This document shows positions 24,912 through 37,451 of a stretch of DNA of 64,000 nucleotides, one piece after another. The translations under genes were made by a program, and so were the position numbers. Source of the DNA: Diplocarpon mali (lineage: Eukaryota > Ascomycota > Leotiomycetes > Helotiales > Drepanopezizaceae); NCBI GenBank assembly GCA_024741835.1, contig JAENRP010000016.1, forward strand, positions 5,987 through 69,986, in the 5' to 3' direction. How positions within the stretch are numbered: the stretch's first letter is position 1; the number at the start of each line of letters is the position of its first letter. The notes below the pieces were generated by a model. That model made no database searches. It was not told where the DNA came from and worked only from the letters and a program-made list of their open reading frames with translations.

Positions 24912-26481
24912 ATGAGAGCTGTTATTTCTCTTGTTGTGGCCGCGTTCGCGTCTCAATGTCTGACTGCCGAACTTCTTACACCTGAGAAAGTCGAGGAAGG
25001 TGTCCAGACTGCTGAGTAAGGAGCTCTTCCCCAATCTCATGAGCAATCACTCACCAACTGAGCCTGGAACAAAACCTTTCGAATCTCTACCAGATTGCCA
25101 AAGACAATGGCGGTAACAGAGCGTTCGGCCTTCCTGGCTACAAGGCATCGTCAGACTACATTATTGAGCGGATGCAGACCAAATTTGGAGATCAGTTCGA
25201 CACTTCGCTGCAGTACTTCAACCATACTTTCGAGCAGACGCTGAATATCTCTGTCACCGGTCCAGACGGTGAAAATGTCGCCGCTGTCACGTTACTGTAT
25301 AACAACGCGACACCGCTTCCAGATGGAGTGACGGCTCCTCTCATTGACACTCCAGTTGACGACTCGATAGGTATGTGGTGAGCAAATGTCGTCTGGGTAT
25401 CTGACTGAGTCTCTTCTCAGGATCTGCATGCAACGAAGATCAGTGGACTGGTATCGATGCCACAGGAAAGATCGCTCTCATCAAGCGCGGTACATGCGCC
25501 ATTGCTGATAAGCTGAGGCTCGCAAAGGCTCATGGTGCGCTCGGGGCCATTGTGTGGAACCAGATCGCCGGTACTCCTGGGAGCGCTACTCTATCCTCGG
25601 AGAATATCGGTCTCATCGTCCCTGTTGCTCTCGTGACAATGGATGTAGGTGAGGCTTGGAAAAAGCGTCTTGCCGCTGGAGAGGAACTCGTTATCAATCT
25701 GCTTGTTGACTCAGTCTTCGAGGAGCGCGAGAGCTGGAACATCTTAGCGGAGACCAAGGAAGGAGACCCTAACAATGTCGTCTTTCTTGGTGCTCACTTA
25801 GACAGTGTCCAAGCCGGCCCTGGTATCAACGATGATGGCTCGGGAACCAGTGGAATTTTGGAAATTGCGACTGCCTTCCGCAATTACACGGGCTACAAGA
25901 ACAAAGTCCGATTTGCTTGGTGGGGCGCAGAGGAGAGTGGGTTGATCGGCTCGCTCTATTACACGTCACATCTCAGTGAATCCGAGGCTGATAAGATACG
26001 GTTCTACTTCAACTACGACATGATAGGGTCTCCATTTCCCGTATATGCCGTCTACAAGGGTGAGAACCCTGGAGATGGCGTCGGCGCCCAGGTCCTCTAC
26101 GACTACCTGGTCGCAGCCGGGAAGCCAGCCTACTTCGGGTCATTCGGCAACAGCTCGGATTACGTCGGCTTTCTCCAGCTTGGTATCCCCTCGTCTGGTC
26201 TGTTTACCGGCGCTGGACAGCCCGCGGATCCTTGCTATCACCTAGCTTGCGATACAACCGACAACGTCGACTCGGAGGCGTTGACCCTCAACGCCAAGGC
26301 GGCGGGATATGTTGCGGCCAAGTTCGCCTTGAGTTTGGAGGGTGTGCCGCCGAGGAATAAGACGACTGTGAACAGGAGAAGCAAGGACCATATTCAGGCT
26401 GAATTTGCCAAGTGGAAGACGGCAAGTGAGGAGGCAGCCGATACCCATACTTGTGCGCACAAGTCGAAGAACACTGTGTAA
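24912..26481 (+). CDS. Secreted M28 family zinc aminopeptidase
   Basis: Three exons, 24912-25015, 25063-25370 and 25421-26481, encode 490 aa; the introns are 47 and 50 bp. Residues 1-19 (MRAVISLVVAAFASQCLTA) form a signal peptide. A protease-associated domain follows at about 120-230 (GTCAIADKLRLAKAHGA). The M28 catalytic core comes next with all five expected ligands: His263 (GAHLDSV), Asp275 (NDDGSG), Glu308/309 (WGAEESG), Asp337 (YDMIG) and His411 (CYHLACD). The second glutamate is the metal ligand and the first the general base. The layout and length match fungal secreted leucine aminopeptidases of the Lap2 type, which trim N-terminal residues from peptides outside the cell. Several N-glycosylation sites are present, as in NHT, NIS and NYT. 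The start chosen gives the signal peptide; an upstream frame at 24738 does not. Confidence 0.93.
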
Positions 26482-28034
26482 TTAACTCACAAGGCGAGCT
26501 CAGAGGTTTGACAAGTAGATGCGAATAAACTCTGTTCCTGAAACTAGGCAGGTTCGGTTTTCCAAGAATTCACCTTGCGGGCTGCGTATGTAAATCCGAT
26601 CTCATTGCTCAAGACGTGCCTGATGGACAGACAGCCCAAGATCTAATAAACCTCGAGCTATCCGTTCATAATACTACATCTAACGGCAGGCTGCACTCTC
26701 CTCCACACGCTTTGAGCTAACCGCTACAGAGTCGCTCAATGTAGAAATAGATGAACACGCACTTTTTGCGCACGCGTCGATGTCATGGGCATAGTGACAA
26801 CAGAGCAGCACGCTGGGCTCCGCATGCGTAACGAGTCGTTTTGCTTTATACTACCGCCTCTGGTGGGTTTTAATTGCACACTGACTTTACAGCTAGAGCA
26901 GGCGCAGCCATGGCGAGATGAGGACAGGCGATACGTAAGGCTTTAGCAGGCTCTCGCTGGCCAAGAAGGATCTTTATGAGATTTCGCGATGCGACCAGGG
27001 TGTTACCTTGCTGGAAACAGGTCCGGGGGTGGTACGAGTTCGCTTTTGGGAGTTTCATGTCGGGCTCACTATATAAACATTCCTATTGCTTGAGGTTTGG
27101 AGAAGGTCCGGCTTGGTTACTTTTCCAATATATATATATGCACATAAACAGAAAGCTGTTCCTATGTAATGAAGATTATGCTCAATCACTCTGTTGTAAT
27201 CACTCTGTAGTAATCTTTCTTGTATGGCGGGTCGTCTCACTTGTCGCAAGAAGAGGTAGCCTGTGTCTATCCCCACTCTGAATCGGAAACTCGACTAACA
27301 GCCGGTTGAGTCTTACTGTCCTGTTCTCTTTCCATCGTCGAGTCACCCGTTGGAGAAATACCTGCGGATCCAGAAGGACGTACAGGGTACTGACATGCCC
27401 TGTCTGATATGGCGGCTGTGGGGCTTAACAGAGACTGGAACCGTGCGGGGGTATGAATCAGTCAGAACACGAACAAGAGAGTTTGGTGAATCTCAAAGTA
27501 CCTTGGAAATGAATAGTGCTGGAAGTTGAGCTGAGTTGATTTTTGGCCGTAAAGAGAAATAGTAACAATATGATTGGGATACCTGATTATTGCTCGAGTA
27601 CTTATTCAACTGAAGTTCAGATTTTACTTATCAATTCAGGTCGAGTACTAGTTGAGTAATTAGGTATTTGGCTCTAGCGATACCAATGAACGAATGCGGT
27701 GAAGCTCCAAATTTAGAAAAGAACAGCAAAAAGGAGGGAAATCACGGAGTGGGCTCAGTTAGAGCGGCTTTCGTAGGACCGCATTGGAAAGCCAGACAAA
27801 TTTACGAACAATTTGCTGTGTAGCACGAAAAATGAATAGCCACTCGCAGGCTTTGCAAAATCGGTGAGGCTCTTGCCAAAAGGCCAACTAACGCTACCAA
27901 CGCTGGCTAGCTACTCCTCTATTTCCGCTCAGTATTATGAGCTAACCCCACCGTAAAACATGCTAACCTTTATCGCTATGTGAACAAGCGCACCCTTAAC
28001 CAAAGCGAAAGTTCATAATTCATAGGATATTACA
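26482..28034. other. Convergent intergenic region
   Basis: This lies between the 3' ends of the M28 peptidase gene and the unknown gene on the opposite strand. It is moderately AT-rich and has no gene-like frame. A short TATATATATATG run lies at about 27129-27140, and TCGAGTACT occurs twice near 27595 and 27642. Confidence 0.5.
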
Positions 28035-29808
28035 TCACCGCATGGTGATAGCAGGAAAAAACCTCGGCCCTGCAAATCCCTTCGCCACCACGCTCTGGAT
28101 GTCTATGTTGCCAGACGAGCTGTGATGCGGGCTCCACATCTTCAATAGTATGAAACGCCCGCTTACAGGTGGATCGAACTTGACAGTACACTTACTCTTA
28201 TCTCTTTCAATGAAAAACCTTGCGTGAGGAGCCATGAGCTCTCCTCCAACGGCCCTGACTGCTGCTTGTGTTGCGATTTGGGATGCCTCGGCAGCTTCCG
28301 CTAAAGTGATATTGCTTGCTGTTTCTCGCCTTCTGATTTGGGACGGCCGGATATCAAAAAGGTGGTCATTATGCCAGGACCCTGGTGTTTCAATCTCGTC
28401 GTTTTCACTACTTTCAGAGTCTTCGAATCGGATAGTGCCTATGACCCGATGAAAGATACGAGGCCGGGAAGATTGAGCCGGAGATTCATCGTCCTCCGTG
28501 TCACTGCATTCTGTTGTTACTTGGAATGGAGGCGCATTCTCAGTGAACTCAGATGGTATTTGTGCCGTTCGATAATCGCAATCTTCGTCTTCAAGTCCTA
28601 TATTATAGAGCCGTCGCGCACGGGCTTGTGCTGTGGTCATGGTACCGTCATCGTTATGACGAACTGACATGATTCGGGGCAGTTCGTTGCTACGTTGAGA
28701 GCCATTTTGTCTCGGCTTTGCTGGCGAATATTGTATTTGATACTGAGCAGTACGGGCCAAAAGATCATCGGATGTCATGGAGATGAATACCATTCCTTCT
28801 TGTACCCTAGAATAATCAGTTGCTGTAAGAGTCTCAAGAGACATGAGAAACCTACGGAGCAGTATAACCAGTATGAGGAGCCTTGATAATCAACTCTTTC
28901 AAGGAGAAAGCTGTGGCCCCTTGATGTCTGAGGACAAGATTACACCGATTACTCTTCGTGCAGTAAACCGTCGAATCGTTCTTCAAGACGTTCTCGGCAG
29001 AATAATTCCCACCATGCTCTGAAAATATGCCACCATCACAGCTAACTATTTCCATCTTGAGTTTCCCTGGTTCCACTTGGCCATATCTTCCGTAGCTAAA
29101 GCCTTTGAACCCGGAGTCTACTCTGTCGCTTTCGATCTTCCTCCGCTTAGACCTCCGGCTTTGATCAGCATCAGGTGAGTGTTGATTGTTAGGCTCCATA
29201 GGTGGGGAAGATATATTAGGAACCGGATCATCCAGAAGCGCTCTTTGAGCCGAGCTTGCCTGCTCCAATTGTCTTCCAGCATGTTGTAAGTCAGCAAGCC
29301 CGTTATTTGGGCTGCTCTCTCCAATTGTGCGACCCCTCTCTGTACTTCTTTCATTTAATGCCATCCGGGATCTTCCCCGTCTTGAAGTTATTGCAGGAGC
29401 CCTCGAAGCAGCCCTCTCACGGACTGTTGGTTCGGCCTGTGACGTATTAGATGGCAGCACAAATATTGGCGATGCTTCTTGGTTTTCTCTGAGCGACCGC
29501 CGCCTCCTTTCTGGCTCCTGGTCTGCCATTGTTTGTATTCTGGGCAACTGTGACCCTGATTCAAGCTCCGTCCCTCTTCTCTGAAGGACGCGTTCTATTG
29601 CTCTGTATAGCTCGCCGGATGGACTGATGTCATGTGGTGTTTGTGTATTATCGAGTATCTCTCGTACGATTCGGCTTGCCGTCTCGCGGTAGTCGGAGGA
29701 AGGGTCATCAGAGTTACCGGACTGTCCATGTATCAGTACCCGAGGCTTATTCTCAAGTGTGTCAATGGAGGGAAGCCGGAGCTTCCCTCTCGAGGAATCA
29801 GAGAACAT
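28035..29808 (-). CDS. Conserved fungal protein of unknown function
   Basis: Two exons, 29808-28856 and 28806-28035, are joined across a 49-bp GT..AG intron and encode about 574 aa. I do not recognise a named family. The N-terminal half is Ser/Arg/Glu-rich and probably disordered. A basic RRSKRRKIE stretch may be a nuclear localisation signal. A folded part follows (GFKGFSYGRYGQVEPGKL, SCDGG, NYSAENVLKNDSTVYCTKS, NLVLRHQG) and continues across the intron (VQEGMVFISMTSDDLL). An acidic disordered insert separates it from a C-terminal piece (VSGRFILLKMWSP, NIDIQSVVAKGFAGPRFF). The two folded parts together look like a beta-sandwich of the galactose-binding type, but that is a guess. The frame is open upstream of the chosen ATG, so the true N-terminus is uncertain. 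It shares a roughly 580-bp divergent promoter region with AOS1. Confidence 0.75.
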
Positions 29809-30390
29809 GTAGTGCAATAAACAACAGAATTCCGTACCATGAATGATGATGGCCTCGACATGAGATACTGGCCACAGTGCCAAAGAGAGGTAACAGTTGT
29901 AATACGTCCGCTTGTAAGCACAGTGTCAAGGCTCAGTAATCAGTAATAGCTGATAGTGCGAACTGGCTCTCGATAAACTATGAACAATGTGTGGTGAACG
30001 TCGAGACGGAGTTTGTGCAAGTGGCGTCTAGCCCTTCTTTGATGGCTTACGGATTGACATCTGATCTGGTGACTTGCTACTCGCTTAGAGTGAGATCTTT
30101 GTGGGGTTGGAAGATTTTAATTGGGCAGGTCGCCCCCACTCCAGGTAAACGCTTGTTTGCGCGTCGCGATAAGCGCGCGTTTGTTTACTATCTGTCCGAT
30201 CTTGGCATTCTCTTTCCGCAGTACACCTTCAACAGCAACGCAGTATCAAGTCGGCAGACTATCGAGCATTCTAGAATTCATTTCTCGAATTCGCGCGTAG
30301 GCGTCCGGACTTAAGCTCCGCCTATGTGGAAACTTTTCACGGAAATTCCTTTAGCTCAGAAAAGAATACCATACAAAAAACAATACATAA
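29809..30390. promoter_or_regulatory. Shared divergent promoter region
   Basis: These 582 bp separate the starts of two genes transcribed away from each other, the unknown protein (-) and AOS1 (+). The promoters of both must lie largely here. I see no specific operator or factor site that I can name with confidence. Confidence 0.5.
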
Positions 30391-31690
30391 ATGGATAATC
30401 CTACGGATCTCTCCACCTTTACTGCACAAAATTTCCCATCCATGGCGGATGCGCCTCCAGCTGCAGCTGGTATCAGCGCTGGTATATATGAGCCTCCAAT
30501 CGCCTTATGTCCCTAATTAACCAGCTGCAGATGAGATCGCGCTCTACGATCGGCAAATTCGACTTTGGGGCGTCCAGGCGCAAGAGAAGATCCGCAATGC
30601 CAATATCTTGCTCATCACCATGAAGGCACTCGGAAATGAAATAGCGAAGAACCTCGTTCTTGCAGGCATCCACTCCCTCACGATCGTCGACCACGAAGTT
30701 GTCACCGAGAATGACCTCGGCGCGCAATTCTTCCTAACCGAAGCCGATGTTGGTACAAACCGAGCAGCGGCTGCTGCGCCGCAGATTCGAAAGCTTAACC
30801 CGAGAGTTAATGTGATTGTGGACCAGATCGACGTTAGATTGAAGAGTCCGGACTACTTCGGCGCATTTGATGTTGCTATTGCTACGGATTTGAAACCAGA
30901 GTCGTTGAACATCATCAATACGGCGACGAGACTCAATCACAAGGCTTTTTATGCGGCGGGCGTGCACGGATTCTACGGGTTTATATTCTCAGATTTGATC
31001 CAGCATGATTACCTGGTGGAGAGAGAGAAGGGTAACAGAAATACAGCGTTGGGACCAGAGACGCGGACAAGAAGTGTAATTGATGTCAAGGTCAAGAAAG
31101 AGAGCGGAAGGAATGTTGAGATGGTAACAAAGCGTGAACTCTATTCGACTTGGTTTTTGGCTAGCGATCCTGCGGGCCTGCCAGCTGAATTCTTGAAGAG
31201 CAGACGGCGACTGAAGGCCGTGACTCCAATCCTGTCTTGCCTCCGAGCTCTGTGGGAATTTCAAATTGCCGAAGGTGGACGCGATCCAATCACCACCGAC
31301 GACCTGAAGAAGTTTACCGTGCTAGCAACCCAAAAGCACAAGGCCCTAGGTCTACCTGAAGAAACTCTTCGGTCCGAAGTCCTCCGTAAATTCCTTCAAA
31401 ATCTAGGTAGTGAGATCGCTCCCATCACGGCTGTTCTCGGAGGCCAGATTGCCCAAGATGTTATCAACGTTCTCGGTGCTCGTCAACAACCAATCCAGAA
31501 TATTGTCATCCTTGATGGAGACTTGATGGAAGCACCTCAGTACGCCCTGCATCCAGAAGGGCCAATTGGCGAGTCCTTGTTGCCACTCTCGATCGGAGCT
31601 GAGAAAGGTTTAATGAAGGACGGAATTTTGGCGATGAACGGTGGCATGGATTTCCAGCCGGATCTCATACAAGCCAATATTAAGGTCTAA
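30391..31690 (+). CDS. AOS1: SUMO-activating enzyme E1 subunit Aos1
   Basis: Two exons, 30391-30469 and 30531-31690, flank a 61-bp intron and encode 412 aa. The ThiF/E1-like fold begins with EIALYDRQIRLWGVQAQEK, the signature opening of Aos1, Ula1 and the N-terminal half of Uba1. It continues with ALGNEIAKNLVLAGIHSLTIVD and the ENDLGAQFFL segment. The C-terminal part has GSEIAPITAVLGGQIAQDVIN, as in Aos1. There is no catalytic cysteine domain, as expected: Aos1 pairs with Uba2, which carries the cysteine, to adenylate SUMO in the nucleus. About 100 residues of less conserved sequence in the middle, and a length somewhat above the roughly 350 aa of yeast and human Aos1, are usual for filamentous fungi. 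The Nedd8 subunit Ula1 is less likely given the C-terminus. Confidence 0.92.
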
Positions 31691-31948
31691 ATTCCATCCT
31701 TGATATGTCGATGTACGATGGATGAAAAATTGCTTGCTGCTAGGTTGCCATATCGCGGTGCGCATTAGGGTCTAGGGGATTGCTCATGGAATTTAGAGGT
31801 CTCGTCCCGCCAGGATACCAGGGCTGGCGTTATGGGGACTGAGTTGAGGCGTCGATAGATGATAGTCAACAACCAGGGTTTTTGAATCCTGTGCTGCTCT
31901 CTGTCCCAAACCATGGATAGTTTCGCCCGAATTCAGCAATCCACGCTC

Positions 31949-32992
31949 TCAATCGCCGTTGAAGTCTTCTTCATCTTTGTCGTCTCCGGATCCACTTCCA
32001 GAGCCATTCATGCTCTCGTCCAAACTCCCAAACCCATCTTCAACTTCAAAGTCCATCTCTCGTTCATCATCATCGTCACTGCTAGCACTTTTAGCCATTT
32101 TCCCCTTCCCAGCCCCCATGACGACGCCCTCTCCCTTCCTCACAAACACATAACTCCTCGCACTCCTCTCCTCACCCTTCCACCCACCTCCTTCCTTCCC
32201 GTCCTTCCCCTTCACCACACCTAATGTCCTGGCATGCTTATATCCCGGATACGCCTTTGCCTGAAAGCAGAAGCTCTGCGCAACCTCTAGTCCTGAATGC
32301 CTCGCCAGATCTCGTATATTCCACAGTGTATACGGCTCGCCCTCGAATAGAGTGACGATTATAGAGCTACCCTTCTTAGGAGACAGAGACGGGAGAGCTC
32401 GTTTGAAAAATGATACCAGGAGTTCTGCCCATTGTCAATCAAAACCCTTTCAACATTCAGGTAACGTTGTTATTTCGTCACGACTGCGGGAGAATGTACC
32501 TTGATTGTATCGAACCTGGCGATTAACATCCGTACTCTTCCCACCCACATGCGGAAAATTAAAAAATATCCTATCCATCACTCCCTCGCCCCTTCCTTTC
32601 TTGCCCTCGCCCCACGGCTTCATCTTCCCAGCATCCACACCGTATTTTACCACTCCACCACCTTCTTCCACAATCGCGATGTTCTCAGCCACATGTGGGT
32701 ATTTCTCCTTCAGCTCCGCCTCGGACGCGAGAATTGTCGCGGTAACGTTCGTGCAGCCATGGTGCGTGATCAGAGAACATGCGAACGAGAGGTCGCCTTC
32801 GCCGATGAGGAGAATGGCTTCATTGGGCGAGAAAGGAATGGTGGGTTTCGTGTTTTGCGATTGTGGTTTCGAGGTAGGGTTTGGTGGCTTAGGGGTGGAT
32901 TTCGAAATTCCTGAGGGGCGGGTGAGTGTCTGTCGAGGTTTTTGTTTCTTTGAGGATGCGTGGCATAGCTTTAGACGTTTGTTTTTGCCCAT
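31949..32992 (-). CDS. BMT5-like 25S rRNA (uridine-N3)-methyltransferase
   Basis: Two exons, 32992-32500 and 32424-31949, are separated by a 75-bp intron and encode 322 aa. The short basic N-terminus (MGKNKRLKLCHASSKKQK) suits a nucleolar protein. The Rossmann-like DUF2431 domain starts with ILLIGEGDLSFACSL, the SAM-binding motif of this family. It continues with FFNFPHVGGKSTDVNRQVRYNQ and, after splicing, ELLVSFFKRALPSL and GEPYTLWNIRDLAR, all conserved in Bmt5, which methylates one uridine of large-subunit rRNA in yeast. The intron falls inside RYNQ|ELLVSFF, and splicing restores the family sequence. The C-terminal tail is acidic and low in complexity (SSDDDDERE, SGSGSGDDKDEED). It is convergent with AOS1, with about 260 bp between the stops. 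Confidence 0.9.
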
Positions 32993-33549
32993 TACGAGAG
33001 TGGACTGGTTTCTGATGTGGTAGATCGTCGGCGCTCCTGGTTAGTGAGGCCCCACGAGGATTTGTGAGAGTGCCAGGCCGAGTTACAGTAGCCGAAAGAG
33101 GAATCGGTTCGGCCAGAGGCCGAATACCCTCGGCAAGGCGCACCCGAGCCACATGCTTTATTTGATCAACGGAAGACAAACACACCTTTGATTAGTGACT
33201 ACATGCGGAATAGACAAGACAGATAGTTTTCACTGAATGAATTTGCATGCCGGACCCTTTCCCGACCGCGATACGAATGGCCAGCATAGTTTCGTGAAAC
33301 AGTGATAAATCCGGTCAGTTGGGCAGGGTTTCTGAATACAGACTTGAGGGACCTGCGAAAGTCATAGCTAAGCAGGAGATTTGGTGCCTGGCTTTTCAAA
33401 AGTAGAAAGTTTTAAAGATGCCAAATCACCTGGATTGGATGTAAGACGAGTGACTGGAAAGGCTTGAGAAATGCGGCCTCCGTATTATTCTGCCCATTTA
33501 CTGATATGGAATTTTCATGAGGGGCGCAACTGAAAGAGGTAGTAGAGTT

Positions 33550-33705
33550 TTTTTTCGTTCCGAAGCTTTCGAAAAGTCCTAGCTTCGTTCGACTTGGGGT
33601 TTGATTGTTTCGTAATCGAAAGGGCTCATTCTCGGCTCTGCAGACTCTTGAGAAAGAATCTAAGGAATCTGCAGGTTCAAAGGAGACACTGCGTACGCAT
33701 ATGTG
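33550..33705. repeat. Decayed dispersed repeat, copy B
   Basis: This is the partner of the repeat at 5095-5240, in the same orientation. The best shared block is TCTCGGCTCTGCAG at about 33630, followed by related GTTC..GGAGACACTGCGT. It lies at the left end of the AT-rich desert, as copy A lies inside the AT-rich block at the left. Confidence 0.6.
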
Positions 33706-34606
33706 CTTTCGTAGAGGCCGTTTTTGCACTAATTTATACGTCTTTGTATATTCTCGCCAAGCCGGCGGGCAGGCATTAGCTATAATAGCAGACGTAATCT
33801 TGTCACAACTGAGCATCCAAAGACTGATCTAAGTACCGCATAATGCTCAAGTAGCGTAATACAAGTCGAACATAAGAATCTCCTAGAGGCACCCCGCTCA
33901 ACGTAACCTTATCTTCATAACGCTTTAGATTGTGCTAGCCTATGATTTTGATGTACTCATTCTCGATCATGAGGTTTGCGGCAGCAGCTATGGACACGTC
34001 AACTCTCATCCAATTAGCAATCAGCTTTATAAAGCTTTGTAAAGCTTTGTAAAGAGAAGTCCCTTCCGCATCCCTCAATCATGGATTTAAAGATCGATAA
34101 CAAGGATGGTACATTCCAGATCAAGTGGTCTTCTTACAATTGACGCATCCAAAAATATGACCCCTCCTTTTCGTGAACAATTCGATTTGAAGATTTACAC
34201 TCCGAACATAATATCGCTCTCAGTTGATCATACTCTTGGCAGTATGTATCGCAGAGCGGCGGCGGAGTCTTTCTGAAGACTCGATCGATGCGAGTAACAT
34301 TGTCAGACGAAGCTTGGACCCTGATCCTTGAAGAGAGGATTTGGACCTCAAGGCAAAGATGCTCGAACGAAGACATACGGAATCATTTTCACTACCTGCC
34401 CCAACAGATGACTGCTCACTATCATCAGCATCGTAGTTGTAATGAAGATGGGCTGGTGTTTTCGTGTCAGGTCGGGCATGAGCATGTGCAAAAGGATGCT
34501 GGGGTATGAGAGCTGGAGCCGAGCACAAAGTAGACCTGACATACACGTGATTATTGATTAAGCCTGACAAGGGCAAACTTTGTTGCATATCGCAGTTTTC
34601 AGGTTT

Positions 34607-34637
34607 GCTTGCTTTGCTTGCTTTGCTTGCTTTGCTA
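34607..34637. repeat. Short CTTGCTTTG repeat
   Basis: A GCTTGCTTT unit is repeated about three to four times in AT-rich non-coding DNA. Confidence 0.8.
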
Positions 34638-37214
34638 ACTCAAATTTCCGGCCTCCATTCTTTGACAATCGTGCATATTTATGTGGTTTATGTATATAAG
34701 AACCAAGAGACGTCGTCATTTGATGAGATATTCGTCTAAATGCTCATCCTCTCCAAAACTTCTATACTATTTTGTAGTCGACTACGCAAATGTTTCCCCA
34801 GATCGAAGTCTCTTGTCATATATAGAATCAAGATTCCAAGTCTCACTGGCTGACTTTTGTAGGTATTCGATAATTACCCATTTTTTAATAGTATTGGCCC
34901 AATCAAGTATGTGTAGTAAGTATTGCTTGGCAGATCGGGTATGTAAGTTATACCGGGCTCTTGCAGGTTCATCTATTTGCTAGCAGAGACGGGTCCTTGT
35001 CGCTCCGTGCTAGAAAATTGGGCGACAATCGTGATATCTTGTAGTAGTAGTCTTCGAAGGGGTCGTTTCGATTGTTTATGTCTGTATCATTTTGACCTGT
35101 TGAACTGTCTAGGAGACATCAAGCCTCAAGGTCTTTTGGACACGAGTGCTTCAATTACATTTCAAGACCTAGACCCCATTTCGGAAATAGATCTGTGTAT
35201 CGATGTTAAGAGAAATGTGATTCACTATCACTAATGCACCAAACACTAATCAGGTTTTCCCACCTTTTTCCCGCCGCGAAAAAAAAAGAGTTTACATGTG
35301 ATAGGCGTGTTCGGAAGTTGACTGGGGCCTATTGTGGTTTCCGAGAGGTATCGATACATAGGTACTTCATACCCTTCCGGAAATAATCTGCGATACGCAA
35401 CAACGTGAGTCTGGTTCTCTCCCTGCATTCTCGTCAGGATATTTACATTTTGCCTAGACGATATTGCTTCTTTTAGATTTTCGCGTATCTCTTGTCTGCC
35501 ATTAGGCTTGAGGATGCGTTTACTACCTGGTAGCGAGAAAATTCGATCAAATATACTTTCAAAAATTTATATACTTCATTCTTTAGTTGGTTGATACAAA
35601 TTGTGCCTCTCCACTATTCACAATCTTTTAGTCATATGTATTGAGAGGCAGTTTAATATTTCTGAATATTAGTTGACTGTGGGTGCTTACTATATCGAAG
35701 CTACAATCCGTTAGGACAAGCACATAAAACAGAGCTATGATTTCTCTATGAGCTCTTGAATAAAGATATGTTACCTTAAATTAGCTGCCCCGTACACTTT
35801 GAGTCTGTAAAGCATTATGATTTTATAGAAGCCTGGCTTGAGCAAAATATTTCTTCTTGCCCACAGTTTCAGTTGTCGTCATGGTTTTGCCAGAAATAAC
35901 ACTGGCCATTTTTCTAGAGCTTCTGGAAAGCTAGCGTTTTCATTATCGACGTAAATGTCTTCGTCATATTTGCGACTGCGATGACTTCGCAACTTCAGCG
36001 TAGCCTCGGAATGTACGTATAATTCAAGCCACTTTAGCAATCCTTCCAGAAAGACTTAGCTGCGACAGACCCCCTCTAGTCAAGGTCCAAAATCGGAACT
36101 TCAAGGAAAGGTCCTCCGGATTCAGCGGAGCTCTTCCGGCGATGTGCAACAGAAATTTTCATTTCTCCAGAGCCAGTATTCTCATTTGCGGAACCCCTCG
36201 AAAATAAACCTAGACCATGCAAAGGGCTTTCGACGGATATTTGGCCTACTTCCGAACGTCTGGTGCGACGATGGTCCAACCGGAGCAACACCCGAAAGCG
36301 TAAATCCGGAACAAAGCGAGAGAGTGTGTGAGGATTATCCCGACCATAAATCCGACTACTAAACGAAATGGGCTCTTAGCTGAGCTATAAGCCGTGCCTC
36401 GAACTACAATTTGCGCCGGACCACCCACTATCTTCTTGGCTATACCGTCGACAAAAGTTATCTCGAGGGATCCCAAAGAAAATGGGAAGATGTTTAAGAA
36501 GAGGCAACTGTATGAGACATCTCAATAGACCACGATATTCAATAACATATAAATTCGAGGTATTTGTCGCCGCCGCTGTCATGCCGTGTGTAAAACACTG
36601 GCCCTGGGCATGCCCTGATCAGAAACTCGTACCTACTGAGTAGTTGGCGCCCGTGGTGAAGCGATCGGCACGCCACAAAAGACTACGACGTGCAACAGAG
36701 TGGAAAATGTCGTAATTGCAGAGTCGAGGAACTTAGGTAGGTGGGTTCTGCTGTTCGCTTAAGATTGTCAACAATCTCAATGTCCCGTGCTTTCTGGGCA
36801 CTTGTGCAGTAGACCTCCAGTCGGATGAAGACGGCCAAATTTCACGATTCTGACCTGGGACATTAACAAGCAGCAAGAATTAAATCCTGCGGATAATGAT
36901 AATTTGCCTCCCAGTTTCCGACAAGAAAGTAGAAGTCCCCAGCTCCCTGTCGATATTGATGAGAAGACAAAATGGCACCGCTCCCCTATTCTCTGTTCTC
37001 ATGTCTCTGGCCACTCCCACCCCGTTCTCCAATGTATTCAACGTGGGTTATGACATTCGTTGGATACTAATGCGCAATAGTGAATTCGACAACCACCCTC
37101 CCTTAATGTCCGAAGTCGGCACCTGAGCCTGGCATGGCCATGAAGACACAGCGTATACAGGTCACAAATCATATCACAAATTACCCCGGAGACACCGTAT
37201 TCGTGGGCCCCTTC

Positions 37215-37451
37215 CTACTTCAGGTACTCGTACATAGCTACACTTTCGACATTCTCTTCATTATCGGCGACATAGCCAGAGTTACACTCGGATGAGGAAT
37301 CGAGGTCGGATGGAATAGAAATCAAGGGGGAGGGCGAGATATTTTTATAGAACCGATCTCTTGAGCTTGCTCTTCGAAATTTGCGTCTGATAATATTGAA
37401 ACTCTTCTTGATAGAAGCAATAGAAAGATTTGGGAGCTTTTGGATTTCCAT
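37215..37451 (-). CDS. Possible small hypothetical protein (weak)
   Basis: An ATG at 37451 opens a 78-codon frame. The product has a basic middle (KKSFNIIRRKFRRASSRD) and an acidic, Ser-rich C-terminus (DLDSSSECNSGYVADNEEN). The composition looks more protein-like than surrounding frames, but it matches no family I know. It stands alone in an AT-rich desert, so it may be chance or a remnant. Confidence 0.25.
   Translation of the reverse strand: MEIQKLPNLSIASIKKSFNIIRRKFRRASSRDRFYKNISPSPLISIPSDLDSSSECNSGYVADNEENVESVAMYEYLK

Noticed and set aside
34977..35234. GDIKPQG motif resembling the kinase catalytic loop HGDIKPxN
   Set aside because: The catalytic Asn is replaced by Gly, there is no His-Gly before it, and no other kinase motif was found in any frame nearby. 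Chance similarity is more likely.
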